The notes: generated by a model not told the origin, from the letters alone. Positions 44,861-53,264 are shown, counted from the stretch's first letter. The stretch: 64,000 nt of DNA from Streptomyces cellulosae (GCA_014655195.1 BNBH01000019.1:101274-165273); one strand, 5' to 3'. Numbers and translations: made by a program.

Positions 44861-45127
44861 ATGGGCCTGATCTCGGAAGTGCTCCTGCTGCCGCTCGCCC
44901 CGGCGCGTGGTGGCGCCTGGGCGATCCGGCAGGTCCTGCAGGAAGCGGAACGCATCTACTACGACCCCGCGACCATCCGGGCCGAACTGGCCCGGCTGGA
45001 GGAACAGCTGGAGGCCGGGGAGATCACCGAAGAGGAGTTCGACGAACAGGAGGACGCCCTCCTGGACCGGTTGGAGATCGCGACGCGCACGGGCGCGGGT
45101 CAAGGGGACGGGACGGCACAACGATGA
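44861..45127 (+). CDS. gvpG: gas vesicle protein GvpG
   Basis: An 88-residue GvpG. It starts with the hydrophobic GLISEVLLLPLAPARGG followed by the helical RLEEQLEAGEITEEEFDEQEDALL segment typical of the family. It is a minor assembly factor. ATG 44861 is 4 bases after gvpF, and its stop overlaps gvpY. Confidence 0.92.
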   Translation: MGLISEVLLLPLAPARGGAWAIRQVLQEAERIYYDPATIRAELARLEEQLEAGEITEEEFDEQEDALLDRLEIATRTGAGQGDGTAQR

Positions 45128-45780
45128 ATCGAACGGGACTGGGCCTCGCCATAGGGGCCGGATATCTCCTCGGACGGACCAAGAAGCTGAAGATGGCCCT
45201 GGCCGTCGGCGGGATGGTCGCGGGCAAGAAGCTCAACCTGAGCCCGCGGGCCGTCGCCGACCTGGTGGGGCAGCAGCTGCGCGACAACCCGCAGTTCAAG
45301 GAGCTGGGCGATCAGCTCCGCGGTGATCTGCGGGGCGCCGGCAAGGCGGCCTCCGGCGCTCTCGTCGAGCGGCAGCTCGGCGCGCTCGCCGACCGGCTGC
45401 ACGGCCGCACCGCCGAGGTGCGCGGCCGGCTGACCGGCGGCGGCGAGGACCGGGACGCGGAGGCGGAGGACACCGGTGAGGAGCCGTACGACTCCTCCGA
45501 CGAGGAGACGGACGGCCACGAGCCGGACGATGCCGCCGGCGACCGGGACGACGGCGGGCGCGACGGCGGGCCGGACGCCGGGCGGACGGCGAAGAAGGCG
45601 GCCAAGAAGGCCCCGGCCGGGAAGGGCCCCGCGGCGAAGAAGGCCGCACCGGCCAAGCGCGCCGCCGGCGGCCCGGCACCCGCGAAGAAGGCGGCCGCCG
45701 CCAGGAAGACGGCCGCGAAGAAGACGGCCGCCTCGCGCGGCGCCCGCCCCCGCCCCTCGAAGGGAGACGGTGAGTCATGA
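45124..45780 (+). CDS. gvpY: GvpY, gas vesicle cluster protein with a histone-H1-like basic tail
   Basis: A 218-residue protein found in Streptomyces gvp clusters. Residues 1-75 hold a hydrophobic N-terminus (GLGLAIGAGYLLGRTKKLKMAL) and SPRAVADLVGQQLRDNP; about 110-155 is acidic; and about 160-205 is a Lys/Ala/Pro repeat tail (units such as KKAAPAKRAAGG) resembling histone H1 or bacterial Hc1-like proteins. Its role is unknown. The next gene, gvpZ, ends in a polyacidic tail, so the two could interact by charge. The stop overlaps gvpZ by 4 bases. Confidence 0.85.
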   Translation: MNRTGLGLAIGAGYLLGRTKKLKMALAVGGMVAGKKLNLSPRAVADLVGQQLRDNPQFKELGDQLRGDLRGAGKAASGALVERQLGALADRLHGRTAEVRGRLTGGGEDRDAEAEDTGEEPYDSSDEETDGHEPDDAAGDRDDGGRDGGPDAGRTAKKAAKKAPAGKGPAAKKAAPAKRAAGGPAPAKKAAAARKTAAKKTAASRGARPRPSKGDGES

Positions 45781-47033
45781 CCGAGACCGTCGGGCGGGCC
45801 ACGTCCGCCGCACGTGACGGCGCGGACGGCGCCACCAACCCGCTGTCCGAACTCGCCCACAGCGAGGCCGCCGACCGGCTCAAGGCCGAGGTGCAGGACT
45901 ACCTCGCCGCCCAGGCCACCCGGCTGCTGACCGGCGTCGGCCAGAAGCTGGGCGAGACCACCGGCAAGCTCAACGACATCGCGGAGGGCAACAGCCCCGG
46001 CTTCGCCAAGCTCGCCACCGACGGCGGCAAGAAGCTCGCCGAGGGCAAGGGCCCGCTGCGCACCGCCGTGGAGCTCGGCGCCGGCCGCGCCAAGGACAAC
46101 GTCAAGGGCGCCCTGAAGAACCTCGGCGGCGGCAAGGGCAAGCGCAAGAAGTCCTCCGGCAACAAGCCGACCGTCATCATCGAGCACATCGACGTCGGGG
46201 TGCCGCTGCGCACCGCGTACGACCAGTGGACGCAGTACCAGGACTTCAGCACCTTCGCCAAGGGCGTGAAGAGCGCCAACAAGGCCGACGACACCACGTC
46301 GGACTGGCAGGCGAAGATCTGGTGGTCCAGCCGCAGCTGGAAGGCCACGACCACCGAGCAGGTGCCCGACGACCGGATCGCCTGGACCTCGGAGGGCGCC
46401 AAGGGCACCACGAAGGGCGTCGTCTCCTTCCACAAGCTCGCCGACAACCTCACGCGGGTCCTGCTGGTCATCGAGTACTACCCCTCGGGCTTCTTCGAGA
46501 AGACCGGCAACATCTGGCGCGCCCAGGGCCGCCGGACCCGGCTCGACCTGAAGAACTTCGCCCGCTTCATCACCATCAAGGGCGAGGCCGAGGACAGCTG
46601 GCGCGGCGAGATCCGCGAGGGCGAGGTCGTCCGCAGTCACGAGGACGCCTTGGCCGAGGAGGAGGAGCAGCAGGAAGGCTCCGAGGACGCCGAGGGCTCC
46701 GCGGACGAGGAGTACGACGAGGAGGCCGAGGAGAACGGCGCTCCCGAGGACACGTACGACGAGTCCGACGAGGACGACGAGTACGAGGACGACGAGGCCG
46801 CCGGGCCCGAGGACGCGCACGAGGACGAGGCCGGCGGCGCCGAGCCCGACGACCCGTACGAGGACGAGGACGAGGAGGCCGCCGGGGACGACGAGGACGA
46901 CGACGAGGAGTACGAGGAGGGCGTCCCGCCGGAGGAGGAGTACGAGGACGAGGACGCGGACGAGGAGTACGAGGACGACGAGCCGGCCGGTGAGGCCGCT
47001 GCTGAGGAACCCGAGGGCCGGAGCCGCCGATGA
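45777..47033 (+). CDS. gvpZ: GvpZ, SRPBCC-domain protein with a polyacidic tail
   Basis: A 418-residue protein. Residues about 20-125 are helical with Lys/Gly-rich turns, about 130-275 form an SRPBCC/polyketide-cyclase-like domain (PTVIIEHIDVGVPLRTAYDQWTQ; later IWWSSRSWKATTTEQV), and about 285-415 are nearly all Glu, Asp, Tyr, Ala and Gly. Homologues in Streptomyces are annotated GvpZ or cyclase; the ligand is unknown. It overlaps gvpY and gvpJ at its two ends. Confidence 0.85.
   Translation: MTETVGRATSAARDGADGATNPLSELAHSEAADRLKAEVQDYLAAQATRLLTGVGQKLGETTGKLNDIAEGNSPGFAKLATDGGKKLAEGKGPLRTAVELGAGRAKDNVKGALKNLGGGKGKRKKSSGNKPTVIIEHIDVGVPLRTAYDQWTQYQDFSTFAKGVKSANKADDTTSDWQAKIWWSSRSWKATTTEQVPDDRIAWTSEGAKGTTKGVVSFHKLADNLTRVLLVIEYYPSGFFEKTGNIWRAQGRRTRLDLKNFARFITIKGEAEDSWRGEIREGEVVRSHEDALAEEEEQQEGSEDAEGSADEEYDEEAEENGAPEDTYDESDEDDEYEDDEAAGPEDAHEDEAGGAEPDDPYEDEDEEAAGDDEDDDEEYEEGVPPEEEYEDEDADEEYEDDEPAGEAAAEEPEGRSRR
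46645..46990 (+). repeat. low-complexity acidic coding repeat in gvpZ
   Basis: Runs of GAGGACGAG/GACGAGTACGAG units encode the polyacidic tail. This is the most strongly biased stretch in the window and is prone to slipped-strand change, so length may vary between strains. Confidence 0.7.
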
Positions 47034-47365
47034 CCACCCCCAGCCGACTCCCCGACCCGTACGGCCAGGGCGGCGGCGCCAATCTCGCCGACATCCTGGA
47101 AAGGGTGCTGGACAAGGGCGTGGTGATCGCGGGCGACATCAAGATCAACCTGCTCGACATCGAGCTGCTCACCATCAAGCTGCGCCTCGTCGTCGCCTCC
47201 GTGGACAAGGCCAAGGAGATGGGGATCGACTGGTGGGAGTCCGACCCGGCGCTGTCCTCACGCGCGCGGCGTGACGAACTGGCCCGTGAGAACGCCGAGC
47301 TGCGCGAGCGTCTGGCCCGGCTCGAGGAGCTGGAGCCGCGCCGCGCCGAGGAGGAGGCCCCGTGA
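47030..47365 (+). CDS. gvpJ: gas vesicle protein GvpJ
   Basis: A 111-residue GvpA-family minor shell protein. The core ADILERVLDKGVVIAGDIKINLLDIELLTIKLRL is followed by WWESDP and a charged coiled-coil-like tail, as in GvpJ/M proteins that cap the cone ends. ATG 47030 overlaps gvpZ; the stop overlaps gvpL. Confidence 0.92.
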   Translation: MTTPSRLPDPYGQGGGANLADILERVLDKGVVIAGDIKINLLDIELLTIKLRLVVASVDKAKEMGIDWWESDPALSSRARRDELARENAELRERLARLEELEPRRAEEEAP

Positions 47366-48189
47366 CGGGACTGCGCTACGTCTACGCGGTCTGCCGCCCC
47401 TTCGGCACACCGCTCCAGGCCCAGCTGACGGGGGTGGGGGGCGACCCGCCCCGGCTGGTGCCGCACCACGACCTGGTGGCCGTGGTCAGCCATGTGCCCG
47501 AGGCGGACTTCGCGGAGGAGCCGCTGCGGGCACATCTGGAGGACCTGGACTGGCTGACCGCGGTCGCGCGGGCCCACCAGGGGGTGATCGACGCGCTCAC
47601 CACCGTCACCACCCCGCTGCCGCTGCGGCTCGGCACCGTCTTCCGCGACGACAGCGGCGTACGGTCGATGATCGAGGCGCGCGAGGAGAACTTCCTGCGC
47701 CGGCTGGACCGGCTGGAGGGCCGCGTCGAGTGGGGCGTCAAGGTGTTCCTGGAGTCCGAGCCGGAGCAGACCCCCGAGCAGGCAGCGCCGCAGCCCGCGG
47801 CGATGTCCGGACGGGACTATCTGCGCCGCCGCCGGGAGCAGACGCGGTCGAGGGAGGAGCAGTGGCAGCGCGCCGAGACCTTCGCGACCGGGCTGCACCG
47901 CACCCTGACCGGTTTCGCCGAGGACTCCCGGCTGCACGCGCCGCAGAACCCCACCCTGTCCGGCCACAGCGGACGCAACGTGCTCAACGCCGCCTATCTG
48001 GTGCCGCGCGGCGAGTCGGAGGCGTTCGTGGAGCAGGTGGAGCGGACGAAGGACGACTCCCCGGGGCTGCGGGTGGAGCTCACCGGGCCGTGGGCGGCCT
48101 ACTCGTTCGCCGGCGAGGAGACCTCCGGCGAGGAGACCGCGGGCGGGAAGACCGCGGGCGGGAAGACCGCAGGGGAGGGGACCGCGTGA
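47362..48189 (+). CDS. gvpL: gas vesicle protein GvpL
   Basis: A 275-residue GvpF/L-family protein beginning LRYVYAVCRPFG, with PLRLGTVFRDD and VEWGVKVFLE, and ending PWAAYSFAGEE. It is thought to scaffold vesicle assembly by contacting several Gvp proteins. The last 25 residues are a Gly/Glu/Thr repeat tail. GTG 47362 overlaps gvpJ, and the stop overlaps gvpS. Confidence 0.92.
   Translation: MTGLRYVYAVCRPFGTPLQAQLTGVGGDPPRLVPHHDLVAVVSHVPEADFAEEPLRAHLEDLDWLTAVARAHQGVIDALTTVTTPLPLRLGTVFRDDSGVRSMIEAREENFLRRLDRLEGRVEWGVKVFLESEPEQTPEQAAPQPAAMSGRDYLRRRREQTRSREEQWQRAETFATGLHRTLTGFAEDSRLHAPQNPTLSGHSGRNVLNAAYLVPRGESEAFVEQVERTKDDSPGLRVELTGPWAAYSFAGEETSGEETAGGKTAGGKTAGEGTA
48115..48185 (+). repeat. 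short tandem repeat coding the GvpL tail
   Basis: About four to five imperfect 15-base units (GGCGGGAAGACCGCG and variants) encode ET(S/A)GGK-like pentapeptides at the GvpL C-terminus. Confidence 0.65.
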
Positions 48190-48374
48190 CCGTCGTCGAA
48201 CGGCGTGAGATCGCCCTGGTGGACCTGCTCGACCGGCTGCTGGCCGGCGGCGTGGTGATCACGGGCGACATCACGCTGCGCATCGCCGACGTGGACCTGG
48301 TCCGCATCGACCTCAACGCGCTGATCAGCTCCGTGAACCAGAACGTCCCCTCGCCCTTCGAGGAGTCCCCGTGA
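48186..48374 (+). CDS. gvpS: gas vesicle protein GvpS, short GvpA-family protein
   Basis: Only 62 residues, almost entirely the GvpA core: ALVDLLDRLLAGGVVITGDITLRIADVDLVRIDLNALI. It is the third GvpA-family protein of the cluster after GvpA and GvpJ and lacks any tail. GTG 48186 overlaps gvpL, and the stop overlaps gvpK. Confidence 0.9.
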   Translation: MTVVERREIALVDLLDRLLAGGVVITGDITLRIADVDLVRIDLNALISSVNQNVPSPFEESP

Positions 48375-48805
48375 CCGACGAACCGCGCCCCCGCGCACCC
48401 GAGGCGGCGCCGGACCCCGTCACGGTGACCGACGCCGACCTCTGCGAGGGCCGCTCGCCCCTGGACCCCGAGGCGTCCTTCGACGCGCGTCCGGAGCCGG
48501 CCGCCCGCCCCGCCGAACCGCGCCCCAAGCCCCGCCGGCGCCTCGACCTGGAGCCGGACACGGTCGAGCGCGACCTGGTGAAGCTGGTGCTGACCGTGGT
48601 GGAACTGCTCCGCCAGCTCATGGAGCGCCAGGCGGTGCGCCGCTTCGACGAGGGCGACCTCACCGAGGAGCAGGAGGAGCGGGTCGGACTGACCCTCATG
48701 CTGCTCGAGGACCGCATGGCCGAACTGCGCAACCGCTACGGGCTGCGCCCCGAGGACCTCAACCTCGACCTGGGCCCGCTGGGGCCGCTGCTGCCCCGGG
48801 ACTGA
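48371..48805 (+). CDS. gvpK: gas vesicle protein GvpK
   Basis: A 144-residue GvpK. The domain occupies about 58-140 (RRLDLEPDTVERDLVKLVLTVVELLRQLMERQAVRRFDEGDLT, then MAELRNRYGLRPEDLNLDLGPLG), after a Pro/Ala-rich N-terminus. It is an assembly factor and the last gene of the gvpOAFGYZJLSK operon. GTG 48371 overlaps gvpS. Confidence 0.93.
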   Translation: MTDEPRPRAPEAAPDPVTVTDADLCEGRSPLDPEASFDARPEPAARPAEPRPKPRRRLDLEPDTVERDLVKLVLTVVELLRQLMERQAVRRFDEGDLTEEQEERVGLTLMLLEDRMAELRNRYGLRPEDLNLDLGPLGPLLPRD

Positions 48806-48831
48806 GCTCCCGGGACCCTTCATGAACGTCG

Positions 48832-49671
48832 TCAGGCGTCCCGGGCGTCCCGGGCGTCCACGCGGCAGAGGATCTCGCCGTGCAGCACGGCGAACCAGCC
48901 GTCCTCCCGGGCGCCCCACTCCCGCCACGCGGCGGCCACGGCCTGCAGCTCGGCGGGGGTGGTGTGCCCGCCCTCCACGGCCCGCTCCGCGTACGCCGAC
49001 GCCACCGTGCGGTCCGCCCACAGCCCGCTCCACCAGGCGCGTTCCTCCGCCGTGGAGTAGGTCCAGGTGCCCGACGTCGCGGTGACGTCACCGGACCCGG
49101 CCTCCAGGGCCCACGCCTTCAGCCGCCGCCCCGCGTCCGGCTCGCCCCCGTTGGCCCGCGCCACGCGCCGGTACAGGTCCAGCCAGACGTCGAGGCCCTC
49201 CACCGACGGGTACCAGGTCATCGCCGCGTAGTCCGCGTCCCGGACGGCGACGTACCCGCCCGGCCTCGTCACCCGCCGCATCTCGCGGAGCGCGGCCACC
49301 GGGTCGCCCACATGCTGGAGCACCTGGTGGGCGTGGACCACGTCGAAGGTGTCGTCGGGGAAGCCCAGCGCGTGCACGTCCCCCGTCACGAAGTCCGTGT
49401 TCCTCAGCCCGCGCTCCTCGGCCACCGCGCGCGCCCGCTCCAGGATGCCCGGCTCCCGGTCGAGACCCGTGACATGGCCGCCGGGCACCAGGGCGGCCAG
49501 GTCGGCGGTGACGGTGCCGGGCCCGCAGCCGACGTCCAGGACCCGCATGGACGGCCTCAGCGCCCCGAGGAGATACGCGGCCGAGTTCTCCGCGGTGCGC
49601 CAGGTGTGCGACCGCAGCACCGACTCGTGGTGCCCGTGCGTGTAGACGGCGGTCTCCCGTGCGTGCGGCAT
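48832..49671 (-). CDS. class I SAM-dependent methyltransferase
   Basis: A 279-residue UbiE/Methyltransf_11-type enzyme. Motif I is VLDVGCGPG (44-52), followed by GLDREPGIL (acidic ribose-binding end) and FDVVHAHQVLQHVGDP. The sequence resembles arsenite or small-molecule methyltransferases in layout, but no thiol set of ArsM is present. The substrate is unknown. ATG 49671 has AAGGGG about 8 bases upstream. It is convergent with gvpK. Confidence 0.87.
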   Translation of the reverse strand: MPHARETAVYTHGHHESVLRSHTWRTAENSAAYLLGALRPSMRVLDVGCGPGTVTADLAALVPGGHVTGLDREPGILERARAVAEERGLRNTDFVTGDVHALGFPDDTFDVVHAHQVLQHVGDPVAALREMRRVTRPGGYVAVRDADYAAMTWYPSVEGLDVWLDLYRRVARANGGEPDAGRRLKAWALEAGSGDVTATSGTWTYSTAEERAWWSGLWADRTVASAYAERAVEGGHTTPAELQAVAAAWREWGAREDGWFAVLHGEILCRVDARDARDA

Positions 49672-49794
49672 GGCGGGGCCACCCCTTTCAACTCGTCGTG
49701 AGGACGCCCACGTTACGCGCGACGGCCGGATGATGAGATACAGGTTTCACATGATGGGACGCCCGCCGGGAAGCGAGGGCGCCGGAAAACCCGT

Positions 49795-49824
49795 TTGCCA
49801 GGCGTTCCGCGCGACCCGCAGAAT
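49795..49824 (+). promoter_or_regulatory. promoter of the ABC-F gene
   Basis: TTGCCA (49795-49800), an 18-base spacer and CAGAAT (49819-49824). The -10 ends 7 bases before ATG 49832, so the transcript should be leaderless. Confidence 0.5.
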
Positions 49825-49831
49825 CGCGCCC

Positions 49832-51451
49832 ATGGGACACCTGGAAGCAGCGCACCTCGAGTACCACCTCCCCGACGGGAGGACACTCCTGGGCGACGTG
49901 TCGTTCCGGGTGGGGGAGGGGGCCGTCATGGCCCTCGTGGGGCCCAACGGCGCCGGCAAGACGACGCTCCTGCGCATCCTCTCCGGCGAGCTCGCCCCGC
50001 ACGGCGGCAGCGTCGCCGTCACCGGCGGCCTCGGCGTGATGCGCCAGTTCGTCGGCTCCGTACGGGACGACTCCACCGTGCGCGACCTGCTGGTGTCCGT
50101 GGCGCAGCCGCGCATCCGCGAGGCCGCCCGCGCGGTGGACGCCGCCGAGCACGCCCTCATGACTGTCGACGACGAGGCCGCCCAGATGCGCTACGCGCAG
50201 GCCCTCTCCGACTGGGCCGAGGTCCAGGGCTACGAGGCCGAGACGCTGTGGGACATCTGCACCACGGCCGCGATGGGGGTCCCCTACGAGAAGGCCCAGT
50301 GGCGGCAGGTGAGCACGCTGTCCGGCGGCGAGCAGAAGCGGCTGGTGCTGGAGGCGCTGCTGCGCGGCCCCGACGAGGTGCTGCTGCTCGACGAGCCCGA
50401 CAACTACCTGGACGTCCCCGGCAAGCGCTGGCTGGAGGAGCGCCTCGCGGAGACCCGCAAGACGGTCCTGTTCGTCTCCCACGACAGGGAACTCCTCGCC
50501 CGCGCCGCCGAGAAGATCGTCTCGCTCGAACCCGGCCCGGCGGGCGCCGACGCCTGGGTGCACGGCGGCGGCTTCGCCACCTTCCACGAGGCGCGGCGCG
50601 AGCGCTTCGCCCGCTTCGAGGAGCTGCGCCGCCGCTGGGACGAGAAGCACGCCCAGCTGAAGAAGCTGGTGCTGAACCTGCGGCAGGCCGCCGAGAACAG
50701 CCCGGACATGGCATCCCGCTACCGCGCCGCCCAGACCCGGCTGCGGAAGTTCGAGGAGGCGGGACCCCCGCCGGAGCCGCCGCGCGAGCAGGACATCCGG
50801 ATGCGCCTCAAGGGCGGCCGCACCGGCGTCCGCGCCGTCACCTGCGAGCAGCTGGAACTGACCGGCCTGATGAAACCCTTCGACCTGGAGGTGTTCTACG
50901 GCGAGCGGGTCGCGGTGCTCGGCTCCAACGGCTCCGGCAAGTCGCACTTCCTGCGGCTGCTCGCCGGCGACGACGTCGCGCACACCGGCGCCTGGCGGCT
51001 CGGCGCGCGCGTGGTGCCCGGACACTTCGCGCAGACCCACGCCCACCCCGAGCTGACCGGCCGCACCCTGCTCGACATCCTGTGGACCGAGCACGCCCAG
51101 GACCGGGGCGCCGCCATGTCCCGGCTGCGCCGCTACGAGCTGACCCAGCAGGCGGAACGCACCTTCGACCGGCTCTCCGGCGGGCAGCAGGCCCGCTTCC
51201 AGATCCTGCTCCTCGAGCTCCAGGGCGTCACCGCGCTGCTCCTCGACGAGCCCACCGACAACCTCGACCTGGAGTCGGCGGAAGCCCTCCAGGAGGGTCT
51301 GGAGAGCTTCGAGGGCACCGTCCTCGCCGTCACGCACGACCGCTGGTTCGCCCGCTCCTTCGACCGGTTCCTGGTCTTCGGCAGTGACGGCCGGGTCCGC
51401 GAGACCCCGGAGCCCGTCTGGGACGAGCGCCGGGTGGAACGCGCGCGCTGA
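49832..51451 (+). CDS. ABC-F family ATPase (ribosome-associated type)
   Basis: A 539-residue protein with two ABC ATPase domains and no membrane segment. Domain 1 has GPNGAGKTT (37-45), LSGGEQKR and LLLDEPDNYLD; domain 2 has GSNGSGKSH, LSGGQQARF and LLLDEPTDNLD. A charged helical linker of about 80 residues (RRWDEKHAQLKKLVLNLRQAAEN) lies between, the feature that in ABC-F proteins enters the ribosomal E site. It may be a translation factor or protect from a ribosome-targeting antibiotic; the short linker does not settle which. ATG 49832 is chosen from the leaderless promoter. Confidence 0.88.
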   Translation: MGHLEAAHLEYHLPDGRTLLGDVSFRVGEGAVMALVGPNGAGKTTLLRILSGELAPHGGSVAVTGGLGVMRQFVGSVRDDSTVRDLLVSVAQPRIREAARAVDAAEHALMTVDDEAAQMRYAQALSDWAEVQGYEAETLWDICTTAAMGVPYEKAQWRQVSTLSGGEQKRLVLEALLRGPDEVLLLDEPDNYLDVPGKRWLEERLAETRKTVLFVSHDRELLARAAEKIVSLEPGPAGADAWVHGGGFATFHEARRERFARFEELRRRWDEKHAQLKKLVLNLRQAAENSPDMASRYRAAQTRLRKFEEAGPPPEPPREQDIRMRLKGGRTGVRAVTCEQLELTGLMKPFDLEVFYGERVAVLGSNGSGKSHFLRLLAGDDVAHTGAWRLGARVVPGHFAQTHAHPELTGRTLLDILWTEHAQDRGAAMSRLRRYELTQQAERTFDRLSGGQQARFQILLLELQGVTALLLDEPTDNLDLESAEALQEGLESFEGTVLAVTHDRWFARSFDRFLVFGSDGRVRETPEPVWDERRVERAR

Positions 51452-51476
51452 CGCGTGGTGGGCGGGGGCGCGGCGC

Positions 51477-51482
51477 GGGTAC
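51477..51482 (+). promoter_or_regulatory. SigB-like -10 element before the DUF6158 gene
   Basis: GGGTAC lies 9 bases before ATG 51492 with no ribosome-binding site. No GTTT/GNNT-type -35 occurs at the expected 14-16 base spacing, so this is a weaker case than the ones at 38271 and 53299. Confidence 0.3.
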
Positions 51483-51491
51483 CCGGGTCGC

Positions 51492-51779
51492 ATGAACGCA
51501 CACGACGAGCGGGGCACCACGATGACCGGAGTCGACCCGAACCGCCTGGACGACCAGCAGCTCATGAAGGAGCTGGAGACCATCCACCGCACGCGCCACG
51601 ACACGCTGCTGTACGGGTCCAACGACGCGCTGCGGGCCCACAACGAGCGCATGGCGCAGCTGGAGGGCGAGTACCTGCGGCGCAACCCGCGCCGCCCCGT
51701 CGCACCGGGCCGCACCCGCGAGGGCGCCCGGGAGCGGACCGCCTCGGACTCCGCGACGCCGACCGCCTCGAGCACGTGA
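51492..51779 (+). CDS. DUF6158-like small protein
   Basis: A 95-residue conserved actinobacterial protein. The core NRLDDQQLMKELETIHRTRHDTLLYGSNDALRAHNERMAQLEGEYLRR is helical and polar, followed by a disordered Arg/Thr/Ser tail. No function is known. It looks leaderless, expressed from a GGGTAC element, and lies among stress genes. Confidence 0.8.
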   Translation: MNAHDERGTTMTGVDPNRLDDQQLMKELETIHRTRHDTLLYGSNDALRAHNERMAQLEGEYLRRNPRRPVAPGRTREGARERTASDSATPTASST

Positions 51780-51783
51780 ACGA

Positions 51784-51811
51784 CGGGAGCCCCGCCGGTG
51801 CGGGGCTCCCG
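51784..51811. terminator. bidirectional terminator
   Basis: CGGGAGCCCCG (51784-51794) and CGGGGCTCCCG (51801-51811) form a perfect 11-bp stem with a 6-base loop between the convergent DUF6158 and DJ-1/PfpI genes. Confidence 0.85.
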
Positions 51812-51828
51812 TGCACTGTTCGGTCCGT

Positions 51829-52374
51829 CTACGAGGCGCGCTCCGCCGCGAACACCTCCAGGAAGGTCTCGCAGAACGCCTTGAGGTCGTCCGGCTTACG
51901 GCTGGTGACCAGCTTGTTCGAGCCGTGGTCGCAGACCTTCACCTGCTCGTCCACCCACTCGGCGCCCGCGTTGCGCAGGTCCGTGCGCAGGCTGGGCCAG
52001 CTCGTCAGGACCCGGCCGCGCACGACGTCCGCCTCGACGAGCGTCCACGGAGCGTGACAGATCGCGGCCACCGGCCGGCCCTGCTCGAAGAAGTCCCGGA
52101 CGAACGCGACGGCCTTGTCGTCCATCCGCAGGAAGTCCGGGTTGGCGACCCCGCCGGGCAGCACCAGCCCGTCGAAGGAGTCCGCCGACGTGTCGCCGAC
52201 GACCTCCTGAACGGGGAAGGTGTCCGCCTTGTCGAGGTGGTGGAACGCCTGGACCTCCCCGGACTGCGTGGAGACCAGCACGGGCTCGTGGCCCGCCTGC
52301 TCGGCCGCCTTCCAGGGTTCGGTCAGCTCGACCTGCTCGACGCCCTCGGGTGCGGTCAGAAATGCGATACGCAT
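51829..52374 (-). CDS. DJ-1/PfpI-family protein (YhbO/protease I type)
   Basis: A 181-residue glutamine-amidotransferase-like protein of the DJ-1/PfpI superfamily. The nucleophile elbow AAICHAPW has Cys106-His107, and VLPGGVANPDFLR is the oxyanion region. Relatives act as glyoxalase III or protein/DNA deglycases and protect from carbonyl stress. ATG 52374 has GAAGGGA upstream. It is the third gene of the DUF2795-CBS-PfpI set driven from 53299-53323. Confidence 0.92.
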   Translation of the reverse strand: MRIAFLTAPEGVEQVELTEPWKAAEQAGHEPVLVSTQSGEVQAFHHLDKADTFPVQEVVGDTSADSFDGLVLPGGVANPDFLRMDDKAVAFVRDFFEQGRPVAAICHAPWTLVEADVVRGRVLTSWPSLRTDLRNAGAEWVDEQVKVCDHGSNKLVTSRKPDDLKAFCETFLEVFAAERAS

Positions 52375-52423
52375 GATGGCGCTACGTCCCTTCGTCGGTT
52401 CGTCGTACTGCTGTCTTCGTCCG

Positions 52424-52849
52424 TCAGCCCGCCGCGTCGGGATCCGCGCGGCTGATGTCGGCGAGGGCCGACCCGGGGTCCCGGGCCTCGGCGAGATCGC
52501 CGAGGGTGACCAGGCCGACGGGCAGTCCGCCCTCCACCACGGGGATCCGCCGTACGGCGTGCTCCCGCATCAAGGCGACCGCCGACGCCACCGGGTCGTC
52601 CGGGGAGAGCGTCAGCGGGTCCGGCGTGCACACCGAGCCGACGCTCACCGCGTACGGGTCCCGGCCCTCGGCCACCGCCCGTACGGTGATGTCCCGGTCG
52701 GTGACCACCCCCACGACGTGCTGACCGTCCGCGACCACCACGTCGCCGATGTTCTGGGCGCGCATCAGCCGCGCGGCCTCGACGACCGAGGCGTCCGGAC
52801 GGACCGCGACCACGCCGGGGGTCATGACGTCCTTCACGTACTCGGCCAT
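52424..52849 (-). CDS. CBS-domain pair protein
   Basis: A 141-residue protein of two CBS motifs (about 6-60: VKDVMTPGVVAVRPDASVVEAARLM...VVGVVTDRDI; about 72-130: CTPDPLTLSPDDPVASAVALM...PVGLVTLGDLAEA). CBS pairs bind adenine nucleotides and sense energy state. No effector domain is attached. ATG 52849 has a strong GGAAGGGAGG site. Between DUF2795 (22-base gap) and pfpI. Confidence 0.92.
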   Translation of the reverse strand: MAEYVKDVMTPGVVAVRPDASVVEAARLMRAQNIGDVVVADGQHVVGVVTDRDITVRAVAEGRDPYAVSVGSVCTPDPLTLSPDDPVASAVALMREHAVRRIPVVEGGLPVGLVTLGDLAEARDPGSALADISRADPDAAG

Positions 52850-52871
52850 GGCCGGCGGGCCTCCCTTCCGG

Positions 52872-53264
52872 TCAAGCCGTCTCGGTCTCCCGGACACCGG
52901 TCAGCGCCCGGGCCAGCTCCTGGACGTTGTGGTAGCGCTCCTTGCGGGGCAGCCGCTCCAGCGCCTCGACGAGCGCGTCGGGGGCGTGCCGCCGCTCCAG
53001 GGCACGCATGAGTTCACGGGGACCGGCGGGAAAGTCCCCGCGGCCCAGGGCCCGGGCCAGTTCCAGCCGCACCGTCTCCAGCGACGACGGGTCCCGGCCG
53101 GGCGTCACGGGACCGTGCGCCACCTCGGGGTCGTCGTCGGCGAACGGCTCCGGGTCGTGCCACTCCTCGGTGCGGGTGGGATGTCCGGACCGCAGCAGGC
53201 CCTGCAGTTCGTGCTTCATCTCGTCGTCACGGTGGACGCTGAGCCGGTCACTGCCTCGCTGCAT
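52872..53264 (-). CDS. DUF2795-domain protein
   Basis: A 130-residue protein whose C-terminal half (about 75-122) is a DUF2795 domain: DFPAGPRELMRALERRHAPDALVEALERLPRKERYHNVQELARAL. The N-terminal half is polar and acidic. DUF2795 proteins are common stress-linked actinobacterial proteins of unknown biochemistry. ATG 53264 has GGAGGGAG upstream, and a SigB-like promoter lies 35 bases further. Confidence 0.85.
   Translation of the reverse strand: MQRGSDRLSVHRDDEMKHELQGLLRSGHPTRTEEWHDPEPFADDDPEVAHGPVTPGRDPSSLETVRLELARALGRGDFPAGPRELMRALERRHAPDALVEALERLPRKERYHNVQELARALTGVRETETA

Noticed and set aside
46226..46993. Arg/Gly-rich frame overlapping gvpZ
   Set aside because: It is the +1 reading of the acidic GAG/GAC repeats, which gives Arg/Gly by composition.
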